The notes: generated by a model not told the origin, from the sequence alone. Counted from the first letter of the stretch, positions 24,276 through 32,865 are shown. The stretch is DNA of 64,000 nt from DATJZH01 sp052146815 (GCA_052146815.1 JBKQMG010000210.1:1-64000), one strand, 5' to 3'. Numbers and translations are program-made.

Positions 24276-25385
24276 ATGAGCAGCGGCCGGCGCATCGACG
24301 TCAGCACTCTCCAGGTCGTGGCCGGCGTGCTGGCCTCCGTGACAGGCGCACTGGCAGCCTCATTCCTGGGCGTCGCGGGAACGATCATCGGCACCGCCCT
24401 CATCAGCCTGGTCAGCACCCTGGGCGCTGCCTGGTACCGGTACGTCCTCGGCCGCAGCCACGAGCGCATCCGCTCGGTGGCGGCTGACAAGATCGCACCA
24501 CTGACCCGCGACAACTCGGCGGTCGGCGGGCTGCATCGCCATCACGGCGCCACCGGGCAGCACCCGGTTACCGACGCGGGTAATGGCGCCGGCGCCTACC
24601 GGGAAACCGGCGGGCATGAGAACACGGAACGGTATCCGGACACCGAACGGTACCGGGTCTCACAGACGCAGCCGGGCACCTGGGCGCGCCGGGCCGACGA
24701 CGATACCCAGGCCTTTCCTGCGCTCGGCCACACCTGGGGCGACCCGCAGGACGACATGCGAACGCAGCCGGCCGCGCGCCCAGGCGCGCAGCCAGGCGGC
24801 GGTCCCGGCTACGGCGGCCGCGGCGACGGCAGCCAGGACACCACGGTGACCGGGCATGGCGGCTGGCGGTCAGGTTCGGACACCAGCGCGGGCGGCCGCG
24901 GAACCTCATGGCAGGACGTCGTCGCCTGGCTGAAGTCGAGCACTAAGGGCGGCCGGCCGCGCTGGCGTAACCTCGCCGGAGCAGCCCTGGTCGTGTTCGT
25001 CCTGGCCATAGCCAGCATCACCGTCATCGAGCTGCTCGTAGGCAAGCCGCTGGACGCGGCCGTGTACAACCGCGGCGGCTCGAGTTCCCCCTCGATCGTC
25101 CAGTTTTTCCACGGCTCCTCGGCGGCCAAGCACGGCTCGCATCCGGGAACCGGTTCCAGCAGCCCGGCTTCGCGTAGCCACGCGTCGACGGCGGCGCCGT
25201 CGCAGACGGCGCCGTCCTCTCCGACGACCGGCCCTACACCGTCGTCGAGCCCGAGCCAGTCAGCGAGCCCGGCGCCGAGCAGCTCGGCCAGCCCGGGCGT
25301 CTCGCGGGTTCCCAGCACGGCGCCGACCGTGTCCGCGGCGAACAGCCCGGCCCCGGCCGCAGGCGCAGCCACCCCGGCCGGCTGA
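24276..25385 (+). CDS. Membrane protein with two hydrophobic hairpins and Ser/Pro-rich extracellular tail
   Basis: A protein of 369 residues from ATG 24276, preceded by AAAGGAGG. Helices at about 10-50 (VVAGVLASVTGALAASFLGV, GTIIGTALISLVSTLGAAWY) are followed by a charged cytoplasmic region of about 170 residues rich in Gly, Arg, Asp and Gln. A third helix follows (AGAALVVFVLAIASITVIEL, about 232-255), then LVGKPLDAAVY and a Ser/Thr/Pro-rich tail of about 100 residues that ends TPAG. The last part resembles a cell-wall-spanning stalk. I recall the same plan in other actinobacteria without a known function. It is convergent with the DUF1707 gene. Confidence 0.7.
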   Translation: MSSGRRIDVSTLQVVAGVLASVTGALAASFLGVAGTIIGTALISLVSTLGAAWYRYVLGRSHERIRSVAADKIAPLTRDNSAVGGLHRHHGATGQHPVTDAGNGAGAYRETGGHENTERYPDTERYRVSQTQPGTWARRADDDTQAFPALGHTWGDPQDDMRTQPAARPGAQPGGGPGYGGRGDGSQDTTVTGHGGWRSGSDTSAGGRGTSWQDVVAWLKSSTKGGRPRWRNLAGAALVVFVLAIASITVIELLVGKPLDAAVYNRGGSSSPSIVQFFHGSSAAKHGSHPGTGSSSPASRSHASTAAPSQTAPSSPTTGPTPSSSPSQSASPAPSSSASPGVSRVPSTAPTVSAANSPAPAAGAATPAG

Positions 25386-25402
25386 CCAGAGCGCTGGCCC
25401 GC

Positions 25403-26029
25403 TTATGCGGGAAGCTCGCCGCGGCGGCCTTCGAGCTCGCGGAAGATATCGCGGTAGCTGCTCTGGCGCATATCGTGCGGCACCCGCCATACGTCGACCG
25501 TCCCGGCGAAGCCAAGTACGCAGACATGGACGACGGGGGCGTCCGGCAGGCCGGCGTCGGCGCCCCAGTCCCGCCGGTGACCGAAGAACGTAAGCCCGCC
25601 GACGTCGACATTCATGCCTTCCGGCACGTAGACATCGACGTTGCCGAAGGCCACGAGAACCGTCATCTCGATCTGCCGCCGATCAGTCGTGGCGTCACGC
25701 AGGTCGAAGTCGAGATCCCCGAAGGCACTGGCGGCTACTGTCCGCCCGCGCAGCATGAGCCGGCCCCGTCGCGTGACGTGGCCGAGCAGGGCCGACGTGA
25801 AGCGGGCGGGCTTGCGGCCCGAGCCGGCTGCCGCCGGGAAGATCTCAGGCAGCTCTTCCCTGGTGCGGGCCAGCTCGCCGCCCGACCGGGCCTGCAGGGC
25901 GGCCTCGACTCGCTCGGAGAATTCCTCAAGTGTCAGGCGGCCTGCGAGAAGGTGCTCGCGAAGCACGATGACCGCCTGCTCGCGATCGGCGTCTGAGACG
26001 CGCAGGGACGCATCGTCCATGGCCATCAC
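25403..26029 (-). CDS. DUF1707 / LiaF-like cell-envelope protein
   Basis: A protein of 208 residues. The N-terminal DUF1707 domain is SLRVSDADREQAVIVLREHL then AGRLTLEEFSERVEAALQAR with GELARTREELP. The C-terminal part is a LiaF-type beta domain: GRTVAASAFGDLDFDLRDAT, EMTVLVAFGNVDVYVPEGMN and DVGGLTFFGHRRDWG. No transmembrane segment separates them here. LiaF-like proteins modulate envelope-stress signalling; DUF1707 is a short helical domain often found in front of membrane proteins. The function is not demonstrated. It is convergent with the preceding membrane gene (17 bases apart). Confidence 0.82.
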   Translation of the reverse strand: MMAMDDASLRVSDADREQAVIVLREHLLAGRLTLEEFSERVEAALQARSGGELARTREELPEIFPAAAGSGRKPARFTSALLGHVTRRGRLMLRGRTVAASAFGDLDFDLRDATTDRRQIEMTVLVAFGNVDVYVPEGMNVDVGGLTFFGHRRDWGADAGLPDAPVVHVCVLGFAGTVDVWRVPHDMRQSSYRDIFRELEGRRGELPA

Positions 26030-26203
26030 GCTAGACGAGGATGAGTCACGCGGCTACCGCCCGACGGCAGGACGTCCGGCAATGTCAGGGCTTCGGCAAG
26101 CCATCGTCGCGATGCGCTGCCGGCAGCTTCAGAGCGACGGCCAGCACGGGCAGACCGGGGACGGCGGAGAGCCGATAATTGGCTGTATGCGAGGTGACCG
26201 CCG

Positions 26204-26962
26204 ATGAGAGCAGCCGTCCTGGCCGACATCCACGGCAACCTGCCGGCCCTGAGCGCCGTACTCGACGAAGTCGACGCGGCCGCCGCAGACGTCGTCGTCC
26301 TCCTCGGCGACATAGCGCTCGGGCCGCTCCCGGCGCAGACGCTGGACCGGCTCGCCGCGTTGGGAGACCGGGCGGTGTGGGTGCACGGCAACTGCGAGCG
26401 GGAAATGGTGACCGCGTTCGACGGCGGCGACGTCGGCGGCGCGAACGCCGAGACGGCTCTGGCCAGCGCGGCCCTGATCGGCCAGGCCCACCGTGATCTG
26501 CTCGACCGGCTGCCGCTCACTGTCACGATGGAGATCGATGGTCTCGGGCGGGCCCTTTTCTGCCATGCCTCACCTCGCCGCGACGACGAGATGCTGCTGG
26601 TCGACAGCCCCCCGTCGCGGTGGGCCGAGGCGCTGGACGGCGTCGACGCTGACGTGGTGGTCTGCGGGCATACGCATATGCCGTTCGACCGGCTGGCCGC
26701 CGGCCGCCGGGTGGTCAACGCCGGCAGTGTCGGCATGCCCTACGGGCACCCGGGCGCCAGCTGGGCGCTGCTGGGCCCGGACGTGACGCTGCGCCGCACT
26801 CACTACGACACCGCCGCGGCCGCCGCGGCGATCGGCACCAGCCGCGACCCGGCCGCCGGGCAGTGGGCCCGCGACTATGTGCTCAGCCACGCCACCGACA
26901 CCGAGGCCCTCGACGCCTTCACCTCGATCGCGCAGGAGCAAGGCCAGAGCCGATCTGCCTGA
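26204..26962 (+). CDS. Metallophosphoesterase (YfcE/MJ0936-like)
   Basis: A protein of 252 residues with GAGGTGA before ATG 26204. Metal-binding motifs are in order: LADIHGN, VVVLLGDIALG, VHGNCERE, LFCHASPRRDDEM, VVVCGHTHMPFDRL and VNAGSVGMP. The two-metal centre hydrolyses phosphomonoesters or diesters; the GNxxxE and NPGSVG-like forms place it with YfcE-type phosphodiesterases. The gene stands alone between the DUF1707 gene (divergent) and the hydrolase (convergent). The substrate is not predictable. Confidence 0.88.
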   Translation: MRAAVLADIHGNLPALSAVLDEVDAAAADVVVLLGDIALGPLPAQTLDRLAALGDRAVWVHGNCEREMVTAFDGGDVGGANAETALASAALIGQAHRDLLDRLPLTVTMEIDGLGRALFCHASPRRDDEMLLVDSPPSRWAEALDGVDADVVVCGHTHMPFDRLAAGRRVVNAGSVGMPYGHPGASWALLGPDVTLRRTHYDTAAAAAAIGTSRDPAAGQWARDYVLSHATDTEALDAFTSIAQEQGQSRSA

Positions 26963-27087
26963 GCGGCCGCCGGAAGGTCACTCGGCCCGGAACCTCAAAC
27001 GGCTGAGTGCCGCAGCGCTGAGGTACGCCTGCAGGCAGCACTGAGGCACTCCTGCAGGCCCGCGATTCGCATGGCCACCAGGCGCGT

Positions 27088-28020
27088 TCAGGCTGCCGGG
27101 GATTGCGCCTGGTCGGCGAGCTGGCGGACGTCGCTCGCGATGGCGGGCCATAGCGGCGCGGGAAGGTCGTGGCCGACACCCGGCAGGACCACCAGGCGGG
27201 CGCCGTCGATGGCTCTGGCGGTGGCCCGGGCGGCGCTGACGCGCAGGATCGGGTCCTGGTCCCCGTGCAGGACCAGGACGGGCTTGCGCAGCTCGCGCAG
27301 CTTGGGGCCGTGCCACGGGGCGCCGACCTGCCTGCTCTGCGCTTTGGTGTCCCGGGGGCCGGTGTCGGCCTCGCGCTCGATCCACTCCCGCGCTGCGTCC
27401 TCGTCGAACGGATAGGCGGGGGAGGCGACTTCGCGGGCGAGCATGAGCGAGAGCTGGATGTCACCCTCCCGGCCCTCGGGGAACCTGGCCCGGGCGAGCC
27501 TGGCCAGCATTCCGAAACGCACGTACCGTCCGCCTTTGATGCCGACCGCGTCGCTCGGCATGCCCATGGCCGACACGACGGACAGGACCCGGCCCGGGTG
27601 GCGCAGCGCGATGCGCTGGGCGATGATCCCGCCGAGCGAGGCACCGAAAATGTGCGCCTTCTGCCAGCCGAGCGCGTCCAGCACCGCGACCGCGTCGTCG
27701 GTCATGTCCTCGGAGGAGTAGGCGCCCCGCTTGCGGGCCACCGCGGCGAACGGGTTGCTGCTGCCGGTGTCGGGCATCCGGGTGGACTGCCCGGCGTCCC
27801 GCTGGTCGTAACGGGCCACCGCGAACCCCTGGTCGGCGAATGCCTGGCCCAGGCCGGCCGGCCACCAGAACCTGGAGACGGCCAGGCCCATCACGAGCAG
27901 CAGCGGGTCACCTTCGGAGCCGGCCAGCATGTCGTAGGCGATCTCCACCGCGGCGTTGCGCGCGTACTGCGTCGGCGTCCAGGTACTGGCCCACCGGCCA
28001 GCTCCGGCTGCTCCGGTCAT
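27088..28020 (-). CDS. Alpha/beta-fold hydrolase
   Basis: A protein of 310 residues from ATG 28020, with AGGAG just upstream; an ORF start at 28044 lacks a site. Catalytic features are HIFGASLGGIIAQRIALRHP (nucleophile elbow G-x-S-x-G), LVLHGDQDPILRVSAARATA (acid Asp) and VVLPGVGHDLPAPLWPAI (His). RYDQRDAGQSTR supplies the oxyanion loop region. The type resembles 3-oxoadipate enol-lactonase or esterase-like hydrolases in actinobacteria. It is divergent from a TetR gene with an apparent operator between, which suggests induction by its substrate. Confidence 0.85.
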   Translation of the reverse strand: MTGAAGAGRWASTWTPTQYARNAAVEIAYDMLAGSEGDPLLLVMGLAVSRFWWPAGLGQAFADQGFAVARYDQRDAGQSTRMPDTGSSNPFAAVARKRGAYSSEDMTDDAVAVLDALGWQKAHIFGASLGGIIAQRIALRHPGRVLSVVSAMGMPSDAVGIKGGRYVRFGMLARLARARFPEGREGDIQLSLMLAREVASPAYPFDEDAAREWIEREADTGPRDTKAQSRQVGAPWHGPKLRELRKPVLVLHGDQDPILRVSAARATARAIDGARLVVLPGVGHDLPAPLWPAIASDVRQLADQAQSPAA

Positions 28021-28059
28021 TTCTGCTCCTGGTTCGCCCGCCACCGCGGAAACTGCGAT

Positions 28060-28106
28060 CAGTGTTCGCTGTACGGGAAGCCTAGCTTACTGAATACAGT
28101 GTTCGC
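28060..28106. promoter_or_regulatory. Divergent promoter region with repeated TetR-type half sites
   Basis: The 10-mer CAGTGTTCGC occurs at 28060-28069 and 28097-28106. The second copy lies within GAATACAGTGTTC (28092-28104), which matches its own reverse complement in 10 of 13 positions, the size and symmetry of TetR operators. The region separates the hydrolase (start 28020) from the TetR gene (start 28108). Confidence 0.5.
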
Positions 28107-28107
28107 A

Positions 28108-28857
28108 ATGACAGGAGACCGGAAGGCCGGGCGCCGGGCCCCGAGCATCTGGAGCCGGCCGGAGCGCTCGGCGCGAGGCCCTTCCCCCGAGCACAGCCGC
28201 GCGGAGATCGCGTCGGCGGCCGTCGCGCTGGCCGACGCGCGCGGCCTCGGCGCGGTGACCATGCGGTCTGCCGCGGCGGCCGTCGGCACGGCCCCCGCTT
28301 CCCTGTACCGGTACGTGGCCACCCGTGACGAGCTGGTAGAGCTCATGGCCGACCAGGTGTACGGGGAGTTCTCCTACCGCGGGCCCATCTCGGGGGACCC
28401 CGTCACCGACCTGCTCCGGCTCGCTCACCAGGCCCGGGCCATCTACCACGGGCATCCGTGGCTGCTCGATGTCCCAGCCACCGGGAACCTGCCCGGGCCG
28501 AACGCGGTCGCCTTCATCGAGCACGCTCTGGCCGCTCTGGCCAGCGCGGGCCTTTCCGGGCCCGCCAGGCTGGAGGTGATCGGGCTGTTCTCCGGCGTCG
28601 TGCGGCTGTTCGCGCAGACGGAGATCAGCCGGCAGCGAGCCGGTCAGAGCACTGCCCAGTGGCAGGACTCGCTGGCCGGCTACCTCGTGCAGATAGCAGC
28701 AGCCGGGGCGCACCCGCACCTGGCGGCCGCGCTCACGGATCAGCCGGCGGCCGGTGCCCCCGCCCAGGACGAGCCGCTGTTCGACCGCGCGATGACGCGC
28801 ATCCTGACCGGCCTCCTCCCGCCCCTCGCTGCGCCGCCCACGGCACAGCGCCGCTAA
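28108..28857 (+). CDS. TetR-family transcriptional regulator
   Basis: A protein of 249 residues from ATG 28108, which has no Shine-Dalgarno sequence and may be read from a leaderless transcript. The DNA-binding domain is EHSRAEIASAAVALADARGL, then GAVTMRSAAAAVGTAPASLY with RYVATRDELVELMADQVYGE. The C-terminal domain (LLRLAHQARAIYHGHPWLLD, FDRAMTRILTGLL) is of the TetR_C type that binds varied ligands. The divergent hydrolase and the intervening palindromes make it the probable local repressor. Confidence 0.87.
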   Translation: MTGDRKAGRRAPSIWSRPERSARGPSPEHSRAEIASAAVALADARGLGAVTMRSAAAAVGTAPASLYRYVATRDELVELMADQVYGEFSYRGPISGDPVTDLLRLAHQARAIYHGHPWLLDVPATGNLPGPNAVAFIEHALAALASAGLSGPARLEVIGLFSGVVRLFAQTEISRQRAGQSTAQWQDSLAGYLVQIAAAGAHPHLAAALTDQPAAGAPAQDEPLFDRAMTRILTGLLPPLAAPPTAQRR

Positions 28858-28875
28858 TGGCCTCAATCACCTTGG

Positions 28876-29154
28876 ATGGTCTCTGACGTGCCGACGGCGC
28901 AGCTGACCGCCCTGTCCAGGGTCCCGCCGCAGGTGATCTCCTGCCTCAAGGCGCACGGGGCAGCGGTGCAGAAGGCGGCTGCCGACGCCGCCAGCCAGTG
29001 CAAGACCCGGTACTGGGCGTGCTTCGGCGGGATCATCTTCTTCCTGCTCAGCATCCCGCTGCTGCGCGGCCGCTGGCGGCCGTCGGCGGCCCGCCAGGAC
29101 GAGCGAGAGCACGAGGCGATGGTGGAGGCCGAGCTGGCCAGGCTCAGGGCCTGA
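28876..29154 (+). CDS. Small single-helix protein, possibly a transporter C-terminal remnant
   Basis: A protein of 92 residues, 19 bases after the TetR gene. It has an amphipathic first half (AQLTALSRVPPQVISCLKAH, AAADAASQCKTRYW), one hydrophobic helix (WACFGGIIFFLLSIPLLRGRW) and a charged end (ARQDEREHEAMVEAELARL). The last two features resemble the C terminus of some actinobacterial MFS drug exporters, so it could be a leftover exporter tail once controlled by the TetR protein. It could also be a genuine small membrane protein. I do not recognise a family. Confidence 0.45.
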   Translation: MVSDVPTAQLTALSRVPPQVISCLKAHGAAVQKAAADAASQCKTRYWACFGGIIFFLLSIPLLRGRWRPSAARQDEREHEAMVEAELARLRA

Positions 29155-29173
29155 GCACGTCGCCTTGCCGCGC

Positions 29174-30106
29174 CTAGGCCAGCTGCGCGGCGTGATCGGG
29201 CACGAACGTCTGCAGTTCCTTGGGTGCCCGGATGTAGCCGCCCGAGCGCGGCCGCTTCGGCAGGGCCAGCGGCAGCCGCTGCACGTCGGTGTACGGGATC
29301 GTGGACAGCAGGTGGGCGATCATGTTGATCCGCGCCCGCCTCTTGTCGTCGCTGTCGACTACCAGCCAGGGCGCTTCGGGGATGTCGGTATGCACGAACA
29401 TCTCGTCCTTGGCGCGCGAGTAATCCTCCCACCGGGTCACGGACTCCAGGTCCATCGGCGACAGTTTCCACCGGCGCATGGGGTCGTCCAGCCGGGACCG
29501 GAATCTGCGCTCCTGCTCCTCGTCGCTGACGGAGAACCAGTATTTCCGCAGCAGGATGCCGTCTTCGGCCAGCAGCCGCTCGAAGATCGGGCACTGGTGC
29601 AGGAACCGCCCGTACTCCTCTTTAGTGCAAAAGCCCATGACCCGCTCGACGCCGGCCCGGTTGTACCAGCTGCGGTCGAACAGCACGATCTGGCCGCCGG
29701 CCGGCAGGTGCTCGATGTAGCGCTGGAAGTACCACTCGGTCTGCTCGCGCTCGGTCGGCGCGGGCAGCGCGACGATCCGGGCGATGCGCGGGTTCAGGTA
29801 CTGGGCCACCCGCTTGATCGTGCTGCCCTTGCCGGCCGCGTCGCGCCCCTCGAAGATGATGACGATGCGGGCGCGCTCGGCCCGGACCCATTCCTGCAGC
29901 TTGACCAGCTCAGCCTGGAGCCGGTACAGCTCGGTCTCGTAGAGCCCGCGCGGCAGCCGCGCCGCCTTCGCCGCCGCGCCGCCGTTCGCCGCGGCAGTCC
30001 CAGGGCCGGCCGCCTTGCGCCGCTTGGCGGCGCGGGTCTTCGCCGGGGAGCTTTTCCCGGCGCCGGTCCCGGCCGCGTCTGCTGCCTTCCTGCTGCTGCC
30101 CGCCAT
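29174..30106 (-). CDS. ppk2: Polyphosphate kinase 2 (PPK2), second copy
   Basis: A protein of 310 residues. After a Lys/Ala-rich N-terminal tail (about 1-50) comes the PPK2 core: GLYETELYRLQAELVKLQEW, Walker A IIFEGRDAAGKGSTIKRVAQ, QTEWYFQRYIEHLPAGGQIV, lid FDRSWYNRAGVERVMGFCTK, and the C-terminal RRWKLSPMDLESVTRWEDYS with APWLVVDSDDKRRARINMIA. This is the class that mainly interconverts polyphosphate with nucleoside diphosphates and triphosphates. It shares only the core with the PPK2 at 7548-8447 and differs in P-loop (GRDAAGKG against GLDAAGKD), so the two are old paralogues with different nucleotide preferences. Confidence 0.94.
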   Translation of the reverse strand: MAGSSRKAADAAGTGAGKSSPAKTRAAKRRKAAGPGTAAANGGAAAKAARLPRGLYETELYRLQAELVKLQEWVRAERARIVIIFEGRDAAGKGSTIKRVAQYLNPRIARIVALPAPTEREQTEWYFQRYIEHLPAGGQIVLFDRSWYNRAGVERVMGFCTKEEYGRFLHQCPIFERLLAEDGILLRKYWFSVSDEEQERRFRSRLDDPMRRWKLSPMDLESVTRWEDYSRAKDEMFVHTDIPEAPWLVVDSDDKRRARINMIAHLLSTIPYTDVQRLPLALPKRPRSGGYIRAPKELQTFVPDHAAQLA

Positions 30107-30285
30107 GGCCGCACCTCCTCGTTAACCGCACCCCCATTGTCCCCCGCCGCCGCCACCCGCATTGCTGGCCGATGAAACGACATGTGCCCCTGCACTGTCG
30201 CCAGGACGACCGTGGAGGGCACACATGCTGCTGGGCGGCGCGCAGCCCGGGCGCGCCACGCGGGCGCGGCGGGCCGGGGACGGGT

Positions 30286-30672
30286 CTAGCGGGCGGCCGG
30301 GCGGGCGGCGGTGACCGCGTCGAGCGGCGCCGCGTCGAAACAGGTACGGTCGCCGGTGTGGCAGGCCGCGCCGACCTGATCGACCTTGACCAGGACCGTG
30401 TCGCCGTCGCAGTCCAGCGCGACCGACTTCACCCACTGCTGGTGACCGGAGGTGTCGCCCTTGACCCAGTACTCCTGCCGGCTGCGCGACCAGTAGGTGC
30501 AGCGGCCGGAGGTGAGGGTCCGGCGCAGGGCCTCGTCGTCCATCCACCCCAGCATCAGCACCTCGCCGGTGTCGTACTGCTGGGCGATGGCCGGGAACAG
30601 CCCGGCGCCGTCGCGGTTCAGCCGGGCCGCGATCCGCGGGTCCAGCCCGGAGTCCTCGGCGTCTATTCTCAT
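30286..30672 (-). CDS. hisI: Phosphoribosyl-AMP cyclohydrolase
   Basis: A protein of 128 residues, third step of histidine synthesis (opens the ring of phosphoribosyl-AMP). Motifs: VLMLGWMDDEALRRTLTSGR, TYWSRSRQEYWVKGDTSGHQ, VALDCDGDTVLVKVDQVGAA and CHTGDRTCF, whose Cys and Asp residues bind zinc and magnesium. It is a stand-alone HisI; the HisE pyrophosphohydrolase is not fused and is not found in the window. The ATG overlaps the hisF stop in ATGA, the last link of the operon. Confidence 0.96.
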   Translation of the reverse strand: MRIDAEDSGLDPRIAARLNRDGAGLFPAIAQQYDTGEVLMLGWMDDEALRRTLTSGRCTYWSRSRQEYWVKGDTSGHQQWVKSVALDCDGDTVLVKVDQVGAACHTGDRTCFDAAPLDAVTAARPAAR

Positions 30673-31475
30673 TCGCTTCTCGCCTCTGCCCAGTCGTGCT
30701 GCGGAATCGCGGCGGCGTCACGGACCGGATACCCGGCCGCCGCCAGCTCCTCTTTGACCTCGCTGATCGTCAGGCCGCCGAAGTGGAACAGGCTGGCCGC
30801 CAGCACCGCATCGGCGCCCGCCTCGACCGCCGGGACGAAATGCCCGCGCTGGCCGGCGCCGCCGCTGGCGATCACCGGCACGTGCACGGCCGCGCGCACC
30901 GCCGCGATCAGCGGCAGATCGAACCCGGCCCGCGTGCCGTCGGCGTCCATCGAGTTGAGCAGGATCTCCCCGGCGCCGAGGCCGGTCGCGCGCTGCGCCC
31001 AGCTGACCGCATCGATCCCGGTGCCGCGGCGGCCGCCGTGCGTGGTGACCTCGAAGCCGCTCGGGCACGGCGCCCGCCGGGCATCCACGGAAAGCACAAT
31101 GCACTGCGAGCCGAAACGGGCCGCCGCCTCGGTCAGCAGCTCCGGCCGCGCGATCGCGGCGGTGTTCAGTGAGACCTTGTCCGCGCCGGCCCGCAGCAGC
31201 CGGTCGACGGCGGCGGCGCTGCGCACGCCGCCGCCGACCGTCAGCGGGATGAACACCTGCTCGGCGGTGCGCGCCACCACCTCATACATCGTCTCCCGGC
31301 TGCCGCTGGACGCGGTGATGTCGAGGAACACCAGCTCATCGGCCCCGGCCTGGTCGTAGACCGCCGCGAGCTCGACCGGATCTCCCGCGTCGCGCAGATC
31401 ACGGAAGTTGACGCCCTTGACCACGCGCCCGGCGTCGACGTCCAGGCACGGGATGACCCGGATCGCGACCGTCAC
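30669..31475 (-). CDS. hisF: Imidazole glycerol phosphate synthase, cyclase subunit
   Basis: A protein of 268 residues from GTG 31475, which overlaps the hisA stop in GTGA. (The open frame continues upstream but only as a shadow of hisA.) It is a TIM barrel: AIRVIPCLDVDAGRVVKGVN has the catalytic Asp, GADELVFLDITAS, IPLTVGGGVRS, GADKVSLNTAA, ASGGAGQRGHFVPAVEAGAD and AASLFHFGG follow. With HisH it converts PRFAR and ammonia to imidazole glycerol phosphate and AICAR, with ammonia passing through the barrel. Confidence 0.96.
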   Translation of the reverse strand: MTVAIRVIPCLDVDAGRVVKGVNFRDLRDAGDPVELAAVYDQAGADELVFLDITASSGSRETMYEVVARTAEQVFIPLTVGGGVRSAAAVDRLLRAGADKVSLNTAAIARPELLTEAAARFGSQCIVLSVDARRAPCPSGFEVTTHGGRRGTGIDAVSWAQRATGLGAGEILLNSMDADGTRAGFDLPLIAAVRAAVHVPVIASGGAGQRGHFVPAVEAGADAVLAASLFHFGGLTISEVKEELAAAGYPVRDAAAIPQHDWAEARSE

Positions 31476-32221
31476 CGGGCCACCTCGGCCAGCGCCTGCT
31501 CCAGGGTGAAAGCCCCGGCGTAGAGGGCCTTGCCCACGATGGCGCCCTCGATGCCGAGCGGCATCAGCGCGGCGATCGCGCGCAGGTCGGCGAGGACGGC
31601 CACGCCGCCGCTGGCGATCACCGGCCGCTGGGTCCGCGCGCAGACCTGACGCAGCAGGTCCAGGTTGGGGCCCCGCAGCGTGCCGTCCTTCGTCACGTCG
31701 GTGACGACGTACCGGGCGCACCCGTCGGCTTCCAGCCGCGCCAGCACTTCTACCAGCTCGCCGCCGTCCGAAGTCCAGCCCCGCGCGGCCAGCCGGGTCC
31801 CGCGCACGTCCAGGCTCACGGCGATCTTGCCGCCGTGCTCGGCGATTACCGTCCGCACCCAGGCGGGGTTCTCCAGCGCCGCCGTGCCGAGGACCACGCG
31901 CGCGCATCCGGTCGCCAGGGCCGCGGCCAGCGACGCGTCGTCCCGGATGCCGCCCGACAGCTCGACGGCCACCTCCAGCCGGGCGACCACGTCGGCGAGC
32001 AGCGCCGCGTTGGACCCGCGGCCGAAGGCCGCATCCAGGTCGACCAGGTGGATCCAGCGCGCCCCGGCTTTCTGCCATTCCAGCGCGGCGGTCAGCGGGT
32101 CGCCGTAATCCGTCTCGGTGCCCGCCTCGCCCTGCACCAGCCGGACGGCCTGTCCCGCCGCCACATCGACGGCCGGCAGCAAGGTCAGGGGCTGCTCGCC
32201 CGCGCGCCCGGTCTCGGTCAT
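31472..32221 (-). CDS. priA: Phosphoribosyl isomerase HisA/PriA
   Basis: A protein of 249 residues. The barrel has LLPAVDVAAGQAVRLVQGEA with the catalytic Asp, WIHLVDLDAAFGRGSN, VELSGGIRDD, ARVVLGTAALENP, YVVTDVTKDGTLRGPNLDLL with the second Asp, and VIASGGVAVLADL. Actinobacteria generally lack trpF and use this enzyme (PriA) for both histidine and tryptophan synthesis; the sequence is compatible with that but dual activity is inferred. Start and stop overlap hisH and hisF by four bases. Confidence 0.95.
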   Translation of the reverse strand: MTETGRAGEQPLTLLPAVDVAAGQAVRLVQGEAGTETDYGDPLTAALEWQKAGARWIHLVDLDAAFGRGSNAALLADVVARLEVAVELSGGIRDDASLAAALATGCARVVLGTAALENPAWVRTVIAEHGGKIAVSLDVRGTRLAARGWTSDGGELVEVLARLEADGCARYVVTDVTKDGTLRGPNLDLLRQVCARTQRPVIASGGVAVLADLRAIAALMPLGIEGAIVGKALYAGAFTLEQALAEVAR

Positions 32222-32865
32222 CTGAGCAGCTCCAGCCAGTTGGACAGGACGACGGCACCGGCGTCACCGGACTTCTCGGGGTGGAACTGAGTGGCGCACA
32301 GGGGGCCGTTTTCCACCGCGGCGACGAACGGCTCGCCGTGGGTCGCCCAGGTGATCAGCGGCTGCGCCATCCGGCCGGCGTCCGGCAGGGACAGCGACCG
32401 GGCGGCATAGGAGTGCACGAAGTAGAACCGGGCCTGCGGGCCGATCCCGGCCATCAGCCGCGAGCCGTCCGGCGGCTGGACCGTGTTCCATCCCATGTGC
32501 GGCAGGACCGGCGCATTGAGCCGGTCCACCACCCCCGGCCACTCCGCGCAGCCGGCGGTCCGCTCGCCGTGCTCGACTCCCTCGGCGAACATGACCTGCA
32601 TGCCGACGCAGATGCCCAGCACGGGCCGCGCTCCGGCCAGCCGGCGCCCGATGATCATCGCTCCGTGCACCGACCGCAGTCCGGCCATGCAGGCCGCGAA
32701 GGCGCCGACGCCCGGCACCACGAGCCCGTCGGCGCCGAGGGCCGCCCGCCCGTCGGAAGTCACCTCGGCGTCAGCGCCGACGCGCTGCAGCGCGCGCTGC
32801 GCGGAGCGCAGATTGCCGGACCCGTAGTCGAGCACGGCGACCCTCGGCCGGCGCGATCCGGTCAC
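32218..32865 (-). CDS. hisH: Imidazole glycerol phosphate synthase, glutamine amidotransferase subunit
   Basis: A protein of 215 residues from GTG 32865 (GTGA overlap with hisB). Class I amidotransferase: VAVLDYGSGNLRSAQRAL at the N terminus, oxyanion segment VVPGVGAFAACMAGLR, nucleophile C86 in LGICVGMQVMFAEGVEHGE, and the His-Glu pair in ATQFHPEKSG near residue 194. It releases ammonia from glutamine for HisF. Confidence 0.96.
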   Translation of the reverse strand: MTGSRRPRVAVLDYGSGNLRSAQRALQRVGADAEVTSDGRAALGADGLVVPGVGAFAACMAGLRSVHGAMIIGRRLAGARPVLGICVGMQVMFAEGVEHGERTAGCAEWPGVVDRLNAPVLPHMGWNTVQPPDGSRLMAGIGPQARFYFVHSYAARSLSLPDAGRMAQPLITWATHGEPFVAAVENGPLCATQFHPEKSGDAGAVVLSNWLELLR

